NCBI RefSeq assembly: GCF_016918765.2
Contig: NZ_CP092104.1
Span: forward strand, 2,852,001-2,916,000
Length of the DNA: 64,000 bases
Direction of reading: 5' to 3'
From: Flagellatimonas centrodinii
GTDB taxonomy: Bacteria; Pseudomonadota; Gammaproteobacteria; Nevskiales; Nevskiaceae
The notes below the pieces were generated by a model. That model did no database searches, was not told the origin of the DNA, and saw nothing but the letters and a program-made list of their open reading frames with translations. Positions 26,791 through 38,387 of this stretch are shown in pieces. Within the stretch, counting starts at the first letter, position 1, and each line of letters opens with the position of its first letter. Made by a program: the position numbers and the translations under genes.

Positions 26791-27120
26791 ATGGACGCGT
26801 TGGAACGCATCAAACAGCAGGTCACCGACAACCCGGTGATTCTGTACATGAAGGGGTCGCCCGACTTCCCCCAGTGCGGTTTTTCAGCCCGCACGGTACA
26901 GGCGTTGAAAGCCTGTGAGGTTCCCTTCTCCTTCGTCAACATCTACGAAGATGAAGAGATTTACCGGGCCCTGCCCAAGTTCGCCAACTGGCCGACCTTT
27001 CCGCAGCTGTATGTGAAAGGCGAACTGATCGGCGGCTGCGACATCACGCTCGACCTCTACCAGTCCGGCGAGCTGCAGAACATGCTCAACGAAGCCGTGG
27101 CAGAACAGAAAGCGGCCTGA
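26791..27120 (+). CDS. grxD: Monothiol glutaredoxin GrxD
   Basis: A 109-residue CGFS-type glutaredoxin. Seen: NPVILYMKGSPDFPQCGFSARTVQAL in conserved blocks with the single active-site Cys, the cis-proline WPTFPQLYVKGELIGGCDI, and the end helix. These proteins carry [2Fe-2S] clusters with glutathione and hand them on, working with BolA; they are poor disulfide reductases. Divergent from sodB and followed by a terminator, so monocistronic. It complements the suf operon at 4-9.5 kb. Confidence 0.96.
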   Translation: MDALERIKQQVTDNPVILYMKGSPDFPQCGFSARTVQALKACEVPFSFVNIYEDEEIYRALPKFANWPTFPQLYVKGELIGGCDITLDLYQSGELQNMLNEAVAEQKAA

Positions 27121-27139
27121 GCGCTGACGCATCGATTCG

Positions 27140-27167
27140 ACGCCCGCCTCGCGCGGGCGTTTTTTTT
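27140..27167 (+). terminator. Rho-independent terminator of grxD
   Basis: A stem CGCCCGC (27141-27147) / GCGGGCG (27153-27159), loop of five, followed by eight T. Confidence 0.9.
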
Positions 27168-27301
27168 GGACGCAGCGGGAATATCGGCTGGCCGCAATAC
27201 ACCTTTCGCCGCATGTCCGCCAAACCGGCGGGCGTCGCCCCGGTGCTATGATCGGCCGAAGCAATCTGCATCCCCACGCGACGGACAGGAGCCGCCATCC
27301 C

Positions 27302-29074
27302 ATGACTGAATACCGGCACATCAAGATCCCCCCCCAGGGCGAGAAGATCACCATTGAGGAGGGGCGGCTGAAGGTGCCGGACCAGCCGATTGTCGGCTAC
27401 GTCGAAGGCGATGGCATCGGCCCCGACATCACCAAGGCTTGCCTGCGGATCTGGGACGCAGCCGTCGCCAAGGCTTATGGCGGCAGCCGCCAGATTCACT
27501 GGTGTGAAACCTATCTCGGCGAGAAAGCCTCCAAGCTTTATGACGGCAACTACTGTCCGGACGAGACCCTGCAGGCGCTGCAGGAGTTGGTGGTATCGAT
27601 CAAGGGACCGCTGACCACGCCGGTTGGCGGCGGCTTTCGCAGTCTCAATGTGGCCCTGCGCCAGGATCTTGACCTCTACGCCTGCGTCCGCCCGGTGCGG
27701 CACTACGCGGGGGTTCCCAGTCCGCTGAAGAATCCGGGCAAGGTCGACGTGGTGATCTTCCGCGAGAACACCGAGGACGTGTACGCCGGGATCGAATACA
27801 AGACCGGCACTCCCGAGAACGAGAAGGTGGCCAAGTTCCTCCGTGAGGAGATGAAGGCGCGGTTCTTCGAGGGCGCCGGCATCGGCATCAAGCCGATTTC
27901 CGAGTTCGGCTCCAAGCGCTTGGTGCGCAAGGCGATCCAGTACGCCATCGACAACGGCCGCGAATCGGTCACGCTGGTGCACAAGGGCAACATCATGAAG
28001 TTCACGGAAGGCGCCTTCCGCAACTGGGGCTATGAGGTGGCGCGCGAGGAATTCGGCAACGTCACCATCACCGAAGAGCAGCTCTACAACGAGTACAAGG
28101 GCAAGCAGCCGGACGGCAAGATCGTGGTCAAGGACCGCATTGCCGACATCATGTTCCAGATGATGCTGCTGCGGCCGGAAGAGTTCGACGTGCTGGCGAC
28201 GATGAACCTGAACGGTGACTATCTCTCCGACGCCATCGCCGCCGAGGTGGGTGGGGTGGGGATCGCGCCGGGTGCCAACATTGCCGATCACGTTGCCGTG
28301 TTCGAGGCCACCCATGGCACTGCGCCCAAGTACGCCAACCTGAACAAGGTGAACCCCGGGTCATTGCTGTTCTCCGGCGTAATGATGCTCGAGTACATGG
28401 GCTGGAAAGAAGCGGCCGACCTGATCACCCTGGTGTATCCGGAAGTGGTACTCGACGGCATCGTCACCTATGACTTTGCCCGGCAGATTGACGGTGCCAC
28501 CGAAGTCGGCACCAGCCAGTTTGCCGATGCGCTGATCGAGCGCATCGAAGGTGGCGTGGATGTCGAGGCCAAGCGCCGTGCCCAGCAGGAGCAGTTGGCC
28601 AAGGAACGCAAACAGCGCGAAATTCGACGGCTGCTGCAGCCGATGGAGGAAATGCTGGATACCGGCCGCGTGCCGCATACCGTAGGCGACCTGATGACCC
28701 GCTCGCTGATCACCGTCACCGATGGCGAGACGGTGGAGCAGGCGATGCACGTGATGACCGAGAACGACGTCAGCTCGGTGGTGGTGGAGCCGAATGCCGC
28801 CGGTGATTGGGGCATTCTCACTCGCCGCGACATCGTCACCAAGATCGTCCGGGGTTCGCACAACCCAGCGACCACCCGTGTTGCCGATGTGGCGACGCGG
28901 CCGGTGGAGTCGGTGTCGGCCGAAACCTCGATTCGCGAGGCCGCCCGCATCATCGCCGACCGCAATTTCTCGCGGCTGCCGGTCAGCCAGGGGGACAAGA
29001 TCATCGGCATCGTGACCGAGCAGGATATCTTCGCCACGGTCGACAAGTTCGGCTGGGCGGTCGACGCCAACTGA
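27302..29074 (+). CDS. icd: NADP-isocitrate dehydrogenase fused to a C-terminal CBS-domain pair
   Basis: A 590-residue protein, about 170 longer than E. coli Icd. Residues 1 to about 415 are a full isocitrate dehydrogenase: [27 protein letters not shown] (with the serine that AceK phosphorylates in E. coli), [51 protein letters not shown]. The PKYA and TYDFxR residues indicate NADP use. A charged helical linker ([22 protein letters not shown]) follows, then two CBS motifs from about residue 460 ([12 protein letters not shown].., [12 protein letters not shown].. to [13 protein letters not shown]). CBS pairs bind adenosine nucleotides or NAD(H) and act as allosteric modules, so this TCA-cycle enzyme may be controlled by energy charge. 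No frameshift: one continuous frame. Confidence 0.93.
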   Translation: MTEYRHIKIPPQGEKITIEEGRLKVPDQPIVGYVEGDGIGPDITKACLRIWDAAVAKAYGGSRQIHWCETYLGEKASKLYDGNYCPDETLQALQELVVSIKGPLTTPVGGGFRSLNVALRQDLDLYACVRPVRHYAGVPSPLKNPGKVDVVIFRENTEDVYAGIEYKTGTPENEKVAKFLREEMKARFFEGAGIGIKPISEFGSKRLVRKAIQYAIDNGRESVTLVHKGNIMKFTEGAFRNWGYEVAREEFGNVTITEEQLYNEYKGKQPDGKIVVKDRIADIMFQMMLLRPEEFDVLATMNLNGDYLSDAIAAEVGGVGIAPGANIADHVAVFEATHGTAPKYANLNKVNPGSLLFSGVMMLEYMGWKEAADLITLVYPEVVLDGIVTYDFARQIDGATEVGTSQFADALIERIEGGVDVEAKRRAQQEQLAKERKQREIRRLLQPMEEMLDTGRVPHTVGDLMTRSLITVTDGETVEQAMHVMTENDVSSVVVEPNAAGDWGILTRRDIVTKIVRGSHNPATTRVADVATRPVESVSAETSIREAARIIADRNFSRLPVSQGDKIIGIVTEQDIFATVDKFGWAVDAN

Positions 29075-29153
29075 GGGCTTGCCGTATGACGCGCAGCCGC
29101 GTGTCCGCCGCGTCGGGCACGCGGCCGGTCCCGGCGTTCACCAGGCCCTGGGG

Positions 29154-29924
29154 ATGAATATCACCCTGCTGGTCATCGGTGACGAGATCCTGCGCGGCAA
29201 GCGCCAGGACCGGCATTTGCCGTTCGTCATCGGCTTGCTTGGCGAGCGCGGGCTGGGTCTGCATCAGGCCCGGTTTGTCGGCGATGACGAGCGGCAGATT
29301 GCCGCCGCCATTCGCGATGCGCGCCACAATGGCGAGCTGTTGTTGAGCTGTGGCGGGATTGGGGCGACGCCCGATGACCGCACCCGCCAGGCCGCAGCCG
29401 CTGCGTTTGAGCGCCCGTTGCTGCGACACACCGAAGGCGAGGCGCTGATCATCGCCGAGTACGGCGAGCGGGCGCTGCCCAACCGGGTGCTGATGGCGGA
29501 CTTCCCGCAGGGCGCCAGCCTCATTCCCAACCCGGTGAATCGGGTGGCCGGCTTTTCGGTCGGCAATGCGCACTTCGTCCCCGGGTTCCCGGAGATGGCC
29601 TGGCCCATGCTGACCTGGGTGCTGGACACCCGCTACCCCCATCTGCACAACGCGACACCGCCGGTGGAGTTCCGCCTGCGGGTGGTCGGCACCACCAGTG
29701 AAGGGGACCTGCTCGACCTGATGGAAGATACCTTGGCCCGGTATCCCGGCCTGCAGCTGTCCAGCCTGCCGAGCCGGGGCGGTGCTGATCGTCCGCGCCA
29801 TATCGAGTTCGGCTTTCGGGGGACGGAGGGTCTCGCCGCCGGGGCGTATCGCCACTTCGAGTCCGGCCTGGCCCGCGACTTCGCCGATCTCCAGCGCGAC
29901 CCGCTGGCACCCCCGCCCGCCTGA
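29154..29924 (+). CDS. MoaB/CinA-type molybdopterin-binding-domain protein
   Basis: A 256-residue protein with an N-terminal MoCF/CinA-like domain: ITLLVIGDEILRGKRQDRHLPFVIGLLGERGL, LLLSCGGIGATPDDRTRQAAAAAF, and NPVNRVAGFSVGNAHFVPGFPEMAWPM. It matches the first part of CinA-like proteins, but the C-terminal nicotinamide-nucleotide amidase domain of CinA is missing; the last 80 residues form a small extra domain. Such stand-alone proteins are often labelled competence/damage-inducible protein A, without proof of that function. It starts at ATG 29154, 79 bases after the dehydrogenase, and abuts the convergent transporter gene. Confidence 0.82.
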   Translation: MNITLLVIGDEILRGKRQDRHLPFVIGLLGERGLGLHQARFVGDDERQIAAAIRDARHNGELLLSCGGIGATPDDRTRQAAAAAFERPLLRHTEGEALIIAEYGERALPNRVLMADFPQGASLIPNPVNRVAGFSVGNAHFVPGFPEMAWPMLTWVLDTRYPHLHNATPPVEFRLRVVGTTSEGDLLDLMEDTLARYPGLQLSSLPSRGGADRPRHIEFGFRGTEGLAAGAYRHFESGLARDFADLQRDPLAPPPA

Positions 29925-30821
29925 TCAGGGCGCCGGCGGCAGGCTGGCGGTGGTCGGGGGTTTGCGGCCGGCGTATCCGGCAAGCACGCAGGTCAACACC
30001 ACCAGCGCCACCCCCAGCAGCGACCAGGGGTCCATGGTTTCGTCCCAGATCACCCAGGCGAGGGCGCCGGCGAACACCACCGAGAGATAGGTGAAGGGGC
30101 CGATGAGGGCCGCCGGGGCGCAGCCATAGGCGCGCGTCAGGTTGAGCTGGGCATGGGTGGCGAACAGGCCGGCTGCGACCATCAGCAGTCCACCCTCGAG
30201 GCTGGGCGTCTGCCACCGCCACAGCAGCGGCAGTGCGGTGATCAGTGTCGACAGCAGGGCAAAGTAGAAGACGATGCGCGGCGCCGGCTCGGTATCGGAG
30301 ATGCGGCGAATGCCGACCATCGCGCAGGCGGCGAGCAGGCCCGAAGCGATCCCGATCATGCCGGCCAGGGGGTCCACTGGCGCCCGCCCGGGTTGCACGA
30401 TCAGGGCGATGCCGAGCAGGCCGATGGCGATTGCCGGGAACACCCGCCAGGGCGGTCGCTCGCCGATCCAGGCCCAGGCAATGAACGGAATCCACAGCGG
30501 GGTGGAGTAGGTCAGCAGCATCGCTTCCGCGAGGTGCAGATGCGCGATGGCGTAGAAGAAGCAGTACATCGCGCCGACACCGAAGGCGGCCCGGAGCAGG
30601 TGACCGCCCCAGCGGCGGGTGGCGACCGCCGTGCGCAGCCCGGTGTGCGCGACCCAGGGCAGCAGCGCCAGCAACCCCACGGCACAGCGCAGGAACACCA
30701 CCATTTCATTGGGCATCTGTGCCGAGGCGGCCTTGATCAGGGCGCCTGCCAGCGAGAACCCCAGCGCCGCCTGGATGGCATGGAGGGCGCCGCGTCGAAG
30801 CGATTCGGACATGTCCGCCAT
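29925..30821 (-). CDS. EamA/DMT-family transporter
   Basis: A 298-residue inner-membrane protein with ten hydrophobic helices in two EamA repeats (first about residues 10-140, second about 155-285). Seen: AEAMLLTYSTPLWIPFIAWAWIGERPPWR and APAALIGPFTYLSVVFAGALAWVIWDETMD, the paired end-of-repeat motifs of the drug/metabolite transporter superfamily. It probably exports a small metabolite; substrate unknown. Two starts are possible (ATG 30821 or ATG 30812), neither with a good ribosome site. It ends one base after the converging gene. Confidence 0.85.
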   Translation of the reverse strand: MADMSESLRRGALHAIQAALGFSLAGALIKAASAQMPNEMVVFLRCAVGLLALLPWVAHTGLRTAVATRRWGGHLLRAAFGVGAMYCFFYAIAHLHLAEAMLLTYSTPLWIPFIAWAWIGERPPWRVFPAIAIGLLGIALIVQPGRAPVDPLAGMIGIASGLLAACAMVGIRRISDTEPAPRIVFYFALLSTLITALPLLWRWQTPSLEGGLLMVAAGLFATHAQLNLTRAYGCAPAALIGPFTYLSVVFAGALAWVIWDETMDPWSLLGVALVVLTCVLAGYAGRKPPTTASLPPAP

Positions 30822-30927
30822 CAAAAGATGCGGAGTGTACGACGGGACGGGGTATGCTCTGCTGCCCCTTGAATCGGCCGGGATTGAACCCAGCATCCGG
30901 GGCGGTGTCCCAACCAGAATCCTGACC

Positions 30928-31290
30928 ATGCCCATTTACGAATACAGCTGTCCCCGCTGCGGTGCCGCCCGCGAGATCATGCACAAGATGTCAGAAACTC
31001 CCGAAGTGGCCTGCACGGAGTGCCCGGACGGGATTCTGCAGCGCCAGGTTTCGGCCGCGGCGTTTCGCCTGAAGGGCGGTGGCTGGTACGAAACCGACTT
31101 CAAGAAGGATAACCAGCGCAACCTGGTCTCGGATTCACCGCCGGAAAAGGCGGGCGACAAGGCGTCAGACAAAGCCGCCGACAGTGGGGGCAAGCCGGCT
31201 GACAAAGCAGCGTCAGCGGCCAAGCCCGCTGCCAGTGCAAGCCCGGCGCCAGCGCCAACGCCGACCCGTCCGCCGTCCGCCGACCGCTAA
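30928..31290 (+). CDS. FmdB-family zinc-ribbon protein
   Basis: A 120-residue protein. The first 50 residues are an FmdB zinc ribbon: MPIYEYSCPRCG and VACTECPDG give the two CxxC knuckles. The remainder is a low-complexity Lys/Ala/Asp/Pro tail (KAGDKASDKAADSGG...PAPAPTPTRPP), probably disordered. FmdB proteins were named as putative regulators of formamidase and amidase genes, but their real role is unknown. In many proteobacteria this gene precedes a DUF502 gene and aspS, exactly as here. Confidence 0.88.
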   Translation: MPIYEYSCPRCGAAREIMHKMSETPEVACTECPDGILQRQVSAAAFRLKGGGWYETDFKKDNQRNLVSDSPPEKAGDKASDKAADSGGKPADKAASAAKPAASASPAPAPTPTRPPSADR

Positions 31291-31316
31291 CCTAACCCGC
31301 CACCCTGGAGTTCTCT

Positions 31317-31961
31317 GTGCAGAGTCTGTTGCGAAAATGGTTCATCGCTGGCCTGTTGGTCTGGTTGCCACTGGGCGCCACGCTGGTGGTAATCCGTTTT
31401 CTCATGGGCATGCTGGACGCCAGCCTGATCCTGATTCCCGCCGCCTGGCGCCCGCAGATCCCCGGCCTGGGGGTCATCCTCTCGCTGGTGCTGGTGTTGG
31501 GCACCGGCGCCCTTGCGGCAAATTTCGTCGGTCGCCGCGCATTGGGATGGGGCGAGTCGCTGCTGGGGCGCATCCCGCTGATCCGGTCGGTTTACGGTGG
31601 CATCAAAAAACTGGCCGAGACGGTGTTTTCGGAGTCTTCCAACGCCTTCCGTCAGCCGATCATGATCGAGTACCCCCGCAAAGGGCTCTGGAGCATCGCA
31701 TTCGTCACCGGTGAGCCGATCGGCGAGGTCCAGGACAAAACCGCCGAGGCCGTTCTGACCTGTTTTGTGCCGACCACGCCGAATCCAACATCGGGCTACA
31801 TCGTGATGGTCCCGCGCAAGGATGTGCTGTGGCTGGAAATGAGCGTCGAACAGGCGATGCGGCTGATCATCTCGCTGGGGGTGGTCACGCCGGAGCATCC
31901 GGCGGCCCGTCCGCCGCCTGTGGTTGGCGTTGCGGGCGTCACGGTCGACGACCCGCAATAG
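31317..31961 (+). CDS. DUF502-family membrane protein
   Basis: A 214-residue inner-membrane protein. Seen: two helices near residues 10-32 (IAGLLVWLPLGATLVVIRFLMG) and 50-72 (GLGVILSLVLVLGTGALAANFVG), then the DUF502 core GRIPLIRSVYGGIKKLAETVF, FVTGEPIGEV, FVPTTPNPTSGYIVMVPRKDV. The function is not known. It starts with GTG at 31317, with GGAG nine bases upstream. Likely co-transcribed with the FmdB gene and aspS. Confidence 0.9.
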   Translation: MQSLLRKWFIAGLLVWLPLGATLVVIRFLMGMLDASLILIPAAWRPQIPGLGVILSLVLVLGTGALAANFVGRRALGWGESLLGRIPLIRSVYGGIKKLAETVFSESSNAFRQPIMIEYPRKGLWSIAFVTGEPIGEVQDKTAEAVLTCFVPTTPNPTSGYIVMVPRKDVLWLEMSVEQAMRLIISLGVVTPEHPAARPPPVVGVAGVTVDDPQ

Positions 31962-32061
31962 GCTGCCACAAGCGACCGGACACGCCGATTCCGGCTAAAC
32001 TTGCGCGCTTTGCCGCTGGGCGGGGCCCGGCGGCGTTCCTGACAGGGCGAAGCTTTTCTAC

Positions 32062-33891
<1,830 letters not shown>

Positions 33892-33913
33892 TCCCCGGAA
33901 GGAGTCCACCAAG

Positions 33914-35386
33914 GTGCGTCTGATTCGAACCAGCATTCTGGCCTTGACGGCCGCGTTGAGCCTGACCGCCTGCAATATTGACGAGGGCAACCGGCCGGTG
34001 AAGCTGGAGCTGTTTTCCAGCAGTACCGGCGACACCGAGTCCGCCACTCTGTACCAATGCAGCGAGGGTGGCTTGGCCGCTGTGGTGACGTTCCTCAATG
34101 GCTCGGCGATCAATTTTCTTGACGGCACCTTCGGTGTGCGTCCGGTTGAGCTGAGCTCCAGCGACGAATCAGTGGTCGCGGTCAGCGACGGCACGATGCC
34201 GGTACCGGGTCGTGAAGGCTTCGTGTATCCGCGCGGAACGCTGGTGCCGATCGCGCCGGGCAACGCGCGAATCACAGCGAACTACTCGCTGCTGACCGAC
34301 GCCATCGACGTGACGGTGCAAGGCCCCGATTCGATTTCGATTGCGCCTGACGTGCAGACGGTCGCCGTCGGCTCCGCCCAGAACTTCACGGCCACGGTGG
34401 TGCAGGATGGACGTTCGGTTGACGCCACGAGTTCGGTGCGGTGGCGTCTGCTCGACAACATGGGGGAGCCTGTCGATGGTGAGGTCGGCGTCATTGGTAG
34501 CGCCAACGGTGTCGTCGTCGCGCTTGCCGAGGGCGGCCCCTTCACCGTTGAGGCCCAGTTCAGCGCCTGCTTCGAGCCCGACCAGTTACCGCCAACGGTG
34601 GACCCGGAAGACCTGCGAGCCGACGTCAACTTCCAGTTTGTTGACAGTCTCGAACTTTCGCGAGAATTTGCGGCCAACGACGAGGGAACCGGCGACCCGG
34701 TTGCCGCGCCTCCGCTGCTGCGGAACACCAGCGAGGCCTATACCTTGATCGGACATTTCGCCGATCCGGCCGACGGCACGCAGAATCTGTCTCAGCAGTC
34801 GGCGACGCGGTTCACCGTTTTCGAGCCGGGGCTGGAAGAAGACGAGATCACCGACAAGGCCGGTTTCGGCCTTTTGGGGGTTCGGAACATTCTCAGTGCC
34901 CTGCAAGCGACCGATGACGGGATCCCGCTGCAGGTCTCGGCCACCTTCGGCGGCGGCGAGGCCGCTCAGGAAGGGGACCCGGAGCCGCCGCCCGAGGTGA
35001 CCAGCAACACCCTCAATGTCGAGATTGTCGAAGGGACCTTGCAAGCGGTGGTTGTCAGCCCCGAGGACGCTATTGTCGATTTTTCGATGCGCCAGCAGTT
35101 CAATGCCGCCGGCACCTATCTTCTCGCCGACGAGATCTCCGAGCAGACCCAGGACATCACCCGGCATGTCAGTTGGCGCAGCAGTGACACCACCGTCGCC
35201 GCCATCAGTTCGCAGGTTGCCAATGCAGGGTTGTCGCAGGTGATTGCCGACGAGCCCGGTTGCACCTTCATTACCGCCGTGCCGGTGGCCGATGACGAGC
35301 TCGAGGTACGGACCCGCCTGTTCGCCAATGACAACACGGTGGAGTGTGTCGAGCCGGATGACGGCGAAGACGACAGCGAAGGCTGA
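33914..35386 (+). CDS. Lipoprotein with Ig-like (Big-2) region, function unknown
   Basis: A 490-residue lipoprotein. The GTG at 33914 is preceded by AAGGAG and gives a clean signal: RLIRTSILALTAALSLTAC, with Cys at residue 20 followed by Asn, as for outer-membrane lipoproteins. A stretch near residues 125-200 (VTVQGPDSISIAPDVQTVAVGSAQNFTATVVQDGRSVDATSSVRW in parts) looks like a bacterial Ig-like Big-2 domain, and a second such unit may lie near 375-460 (VVVSPEDAIVDFSMRQQFNAAGTY..). The protein is acidic, with an Asp/Glu-rich tail (EPDDGEDDSEG). No family recognised; a surface or adhesion role is a guess. It sits between aspS and nadA. Confidence 0.75.
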   Translation: MRLIRTSILALTAALSLTACNIDEGNRPVKLELFSSSTGDTESATLYQCSEGGLAAVVTFLNGSAINFLDGTFGVRPVELSSSDESVVAVSDGTMPVPGREGFVYPRGTLVPIAPGNARITANYSLLTDAIDVTVQGPDSISIAPDVQTVAVGSAQNFTATVVQDGRSVDATSSVRWRLLDNMGEPVDGEVGVIGSANGVVVALAEGGPFTVEAQFSACFEPDQLPPTVDPEDLRADVNFQFVDSLELSREFAANDEGTGDPVAAPPLLRNTSEAYTLIGHFADPADGTQNLSQQSATRFTVFEPGLEEDEITDKAGFGLLGVRNILSALQATDDGIPLQVSATFGGGEAAQEGDPEPPPEVTSNTLNVEIVEGTLQAVVVSPEDAIVDFSMRQQFNAAGTYLLADEISEQTQDITRHVSWRSSDTTVAAISSQVANAGLSQVIADEPGCTFITAVPVADDELEVRTRLFANDNTVECVEPDDGEDDSEG

Positions 35387-35415
35387 CGCGGCGTTATTTG
35401 TCGCAGGAGGACCCG

Positions 35416-36513
35416 ATGGCCGCAGTGCTCAAGCTTGACCAGTTCAATCTGCTGGACGACGGGGAATGTGACAGCCGCATCATTGCGGCCAAGCAGATTC
35501 TCGGCGACCGGCTGTGTGTGCTCGGACACCACTATCAGCGTGATGAAGTCTTCCGTCATGCCGACTTCACGGGTGATTCGCTGAAGCTGTCGCGTCTGGC
35601 AGCCGATACGACGGCCGAGTTCATCGTCTTCTGCGGCGTCCATTTCATGGCGGAGGTGGCGGATATCGTCACCGGCGGCAGCCGCAAGGTGATCCTGCCG
35701 GACCTCGCAGCGGGATGCTCGATGGCCGACATGGCGAACCTGATCAAGGTACGCAAGTGCTGGTCGGAACTGTCGACGGTGCTCGAACCCGACGAGCAGG
35801 TGACGCCGGTGACCTACATCAACTCGGCAGCCGATCTCAAGGGGTTTTGCGGCGAGCATGGCGGCATCGTCTGCACCAGCTCGAATGCCCGTGCGGTTCT
35901 GGAATGGAGCTTTGCCCGCCGCGAGAAAGTGCTGTTCTTCCCCGACCAGCACCTCGGTCGCAACACCGCCATCGACATGGGCATTGGCCTCGACGAGATG
36001 GTGGTGTGGGATTTCACCCAGCCGATGGGTGGCGCCACCCCCGAGCAGATCCGCAAGGCGAAAATGATTCTCTGGAAGGGCTTCTGCTCGGTCCACCAAA
36101 TGTTCAAGCCGCTGCATATCGAGCAGTTCCGTGCACGGGTACCGCAGGGGCAGGTCATCAGTCATCCCGAGAATGCCTTCGAGGTCTGCCAGCAATCCGA
36201 TTTCGTCGGCAGCACCGAATACATTCTGCGGACGGTGCGGGCCTCGGCCGCCGGCAGTCACTGGCTGGTCGGCACCGAGCTGAACCTGGTCAACCGGCTC
36301 GCCGAGGAGATGCGGCCGCAGGGCGTGACGGTGGAGTTCATGAGTCCGACCGTCAGCATGTGCTCCACCATGTTCCGTACCGACCCGCAGCATCTGGCCT
36401 GGTGCCTCGACAACCTCGTTGGTGGCACCGTGGTCAACCGGATCCGCGTGCCGGAAGCCGTCGCCACCCCGGCGCGGCTGGCGCTGGACCTGATGCTGGA
36501 AGTGGTTGACTGA
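35416..36513 (+). CDS. nadA: Quinolinate synthase NadA
   Basis: A 365-residue [4Fe-4S] enzyme that condenses iminoaspartate and dihydroxyacetone phosphate to quinolinate. Seen: [22 protein letters not shown], and three cluster cysteines in [18 protein letters not shown] and [10 protein letters not shown]. The ATG at 35416 has AGGAGG just upstream; an in-frame TTG at 35398 is less likely. Its product is used by NadC (24183-25043). Dependence on an iron-sulfur cluster links it to the suf genes. Confidence 0.96.
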   Translation: MAAVLKLDQFNLLDDGECDSRIIAAKQILGDRLCVLGHHYQRDEVFRHADFTGDSLKLSRLAADTTAEFIVFCGVHFMAEVADIVTGGSRKVILPDLAAGCSMADMANLIKVRKCWSELSTVLEPDEQVTPVTYINSAADLKGFCGEHGGIVCTSSNARAVLEWSFARREKVLFFPDQHLGRNTAIDMGIGLDEMVVWDFTQPMGGATPEQIRKAKMILWKGFCSVHQMFKPLHIEQFRARVPQGQVISHPENAFEVCQQSDFVGSTEYILRTVRASAAGSHWLVGTELNLVNRLAEEMRPQGVTVEFMSPTVSMCSTMFRTDPQHLAWCLDNLVGGTVVNRIRVPEAVATPARLALDLMLEVVD

Positions 36514-36557
36514 ACTGCCAACTCCCGATCCCCGTCTCCCGATTCCCGAGTAAAGCC

Positions 36558-37847
36558 ATGTATATCAACGCCCCCACGCTCGCCAAGGCTGATCCTGAAC
36601 TGGCCGCCGCCATTAATGCGGAAGCCCACCGCCAGGAGGTGCACATCGAGCTTATCGCCTCAGAGAATTACGCCAGCCCCGCGGTCATGGCTGCGCAGGG
36701 CAGCCTGCTGACCAACAAGTACGCCGAGGGCTATCCGGGGCGGCGCTATTACGGCGGCTGCGAGCACGTCGACATCGCCGAAGAACTGGCCATCGAGCGG
36801 GTCAAGGAGCTGTTCGATTGCGACTACGCCAATGTGCAGCCGCACTCCGGTGCGCAGGCCAACGCCGCCATCTTCCTCAGCCTGGTCAGTCCCGGTGACA
36901 CCGTCATGGGCATGAACCTGGCACAGGGTGGGCACCTGACCCACGGCCACCCTGCCAATTTCTCCGGCAAGCAGTACACCATCGTGCCCTACGGTCTGGA
37001 CCCCGAAACCGGCCTGATCGACTACGACGAGATGGAGCGCCTGGCGCTGGAACACAAGCCGAAGCTGCTGATCGGCGGCTTCTCGGCCTATTCACGCGTC
37101 AAGGACTGGGCCCGCATGCGCGCGATTGCTGACAAGGTCGGCGCCTGGTTCTGGGTCGACATGGCCCACGTCTCCGGGCTGGTTGCCACCGGCACCTATC
37201 CCAGTCCGCTGCCGCATGCCCATGTGGTGACGTCGACCACCCACAAGACCCTGCGCGGCCCGCGTGGCGGCATCATCCTCAGCAAGGGGCAGAGCGAAGA
37301 CTTCAACAAGAAGCTCAACTCCGCGGTGTTTCCCGGGATTCAGGGCGGCCCGCTGATGCACGTCATTGCTGCCAAGGCAGCCGCCTTCCGCGAGGCGCTC
37401 GACCCCGAGTTCAAGGTCTATCAGGAACAGGTGGTGGCCAACGCCCGCGCCATGGCCGAAGTGTTTTTGCAGCGCGGCTTCAAGGTGGTCAGCGGCGGTA
37501 CCGACAATCACCTGTTCCTGCTCGATCTGATTGCCAGGAACGTGACCGGCAAGGATGCTGAGGCGGCGCTCGGCCGCGCCCACATCACGGTCAACAAGAA
37601 CGCGGTGCCGAATGATCCGAAATCGGCCTTCGTGACGTCCGGACTGCGCATCGGGTCACCGGCCTCGACCACCCGGGGCTTCCGCGAGGCGGAGATGGCC
37701 CAGGTGGCGAACTGGATCGCCGACATCGTCGATGCGCTGGCGGCCGACAGCGATCTCGAAGCCGTGATCAAGCGGGTGCGTGGCGAAGCGGCCGTTCTGT
37801 GTGCCCGGTTCCCGGTGTATCACGCGCCGCAGCGTGCGGCGGCCTGA
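36558..37847 (+). CDS. glyA: Serine hydroxymethyltransferase
   Basis: A 429-residue PLP enzyme that interconverts serine and glycine while charging tetrahydrofolate with one-carbon units. Seen: [26 protein letters not shown], the PLP-lysine segment [18 protein letters not shown], and [11 protein letters not shown]. Length and motifs are standard. Followed after 30 bases by nrdR, an arrangement (glyA-nrdR-ribD) common in gammaproteobacteria. Confidence 0.97.
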   Translation: MYINAPTLAKADPELAAAINAEAHRQEVHIELIASENYASPAVMAAQGSLLTNKYAEGYPGRRYYGGCEHVDIAEELAIERVKELFDCDYANVQPHSGAQANAAIFLSLVSPGDTVMGMNLAQGGHLTHGHPANFSGKQYTIVPYGLDPETGLIDYDEMERLALEHKPKLLIGGFSAYSRVKDWARMRAIADKVGAWFWVDMAHVSGLVATGTYPSPLPHAHVVTSTTHKTLRGPRGGIILSKGQSEDFNKKLNSAVFPGIQGGPLMHVIAAKAAAFREALDPEFKVYQEQVVANARAMAEVFLQRGFKVVSGGTDNHLFLLDLIARNVTGKDAEAALGRAHITVNKNAVPNDPKSAFVTSGLRIGSPASTTRGFREAEMAQVANWIADIVDALAADSDLEAVIKRVRGEAAVLCARFPVYHAPQRAAA

Positions 37848-37877
37848 GTTGCGCGCCGCCGCCGGCAGGTCTGACTG

Positions 37878-38387
37878 ATGCAATGTCCGTTCTGCAAGGC
37901 AGTGGATACCCGAGTGGTCGACTCGCGACTGGCGGAGGACGGCACCCAGGTGCGTCGCCGCCGCTCCTGTGAGGAATGCAGCGCCCGATTCACCACCTTC
38001 GAGAAAGCGCAGCTGTCGATGCCGCTGATCGTCAAACGCAGTGGCGAGCCGGAGCCCTTCAACGAGGACAAGCTGCGACAGGGCATCGAAAGCGCGCTCT
38101 ACAAGCGGCCGGTGACGCCGGAACAGGTGGACCATGCCCTCGAGAACCTGATGCGCAAGTTGCGTGGCGCCAACGAACGGGAGGTCGATTCCGGCCGGCT
38201 TGGCGAGTGGGTGATGGAGGAGTTGCGCGATCTCGATCACGTGGCCTACGTGCGGTTCGCCTCGATCTATCGCAAGTTTGAAGACGTCAACGCCTTCCGC
38301 GAGGAGATCGAGCGTCTGCAGACCCTTCCCAGCGCCGAGCAGCGCCGCAGCCAGCTGCCGCTGATCGACCCGGGCCCGACCCGGTGA
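37878..38387 (+). CDS. nrdR: Transcriptional repressor NrdR
   Basis: A 169-residue regulator of ribonucleotide reductase genes. Seen: the N-terminal zinc ribbon MQCPFCK..RRSCEECSARFTTFE and the ATP-cone domain VIKRSGEPEPFNEDKLRQGIESALYKRPVT (in parts), which senses ATP/dATP. It binds NrdR boxes upstream of nrd genes; none of those targets are in the window. Overlaps ribD by four bases (GTGA). Confidence 0.97.
   Translation: MQCPFCKAVDTRVVDSRLAEDGTQVRRRRSCEECSARFTTFEKAQLSMPLIVKRSGEPEPFNEDKLRQGIESALYKRPVTPEQVDHALENLMRKLRGANEREVDSGRLGEWVMEELRDLDHVAYVRFASIYRKFEDVNAFREEIERLQTLPSAEQRRSQLPLIDPGPTR

Noticed and set aside
27086-28315. 409-residue minus-strand frame
   Set aside because: Antisense to the isocitrate dehydrogenase gene and composed of low-information His/Asp/Val-rich sequence.
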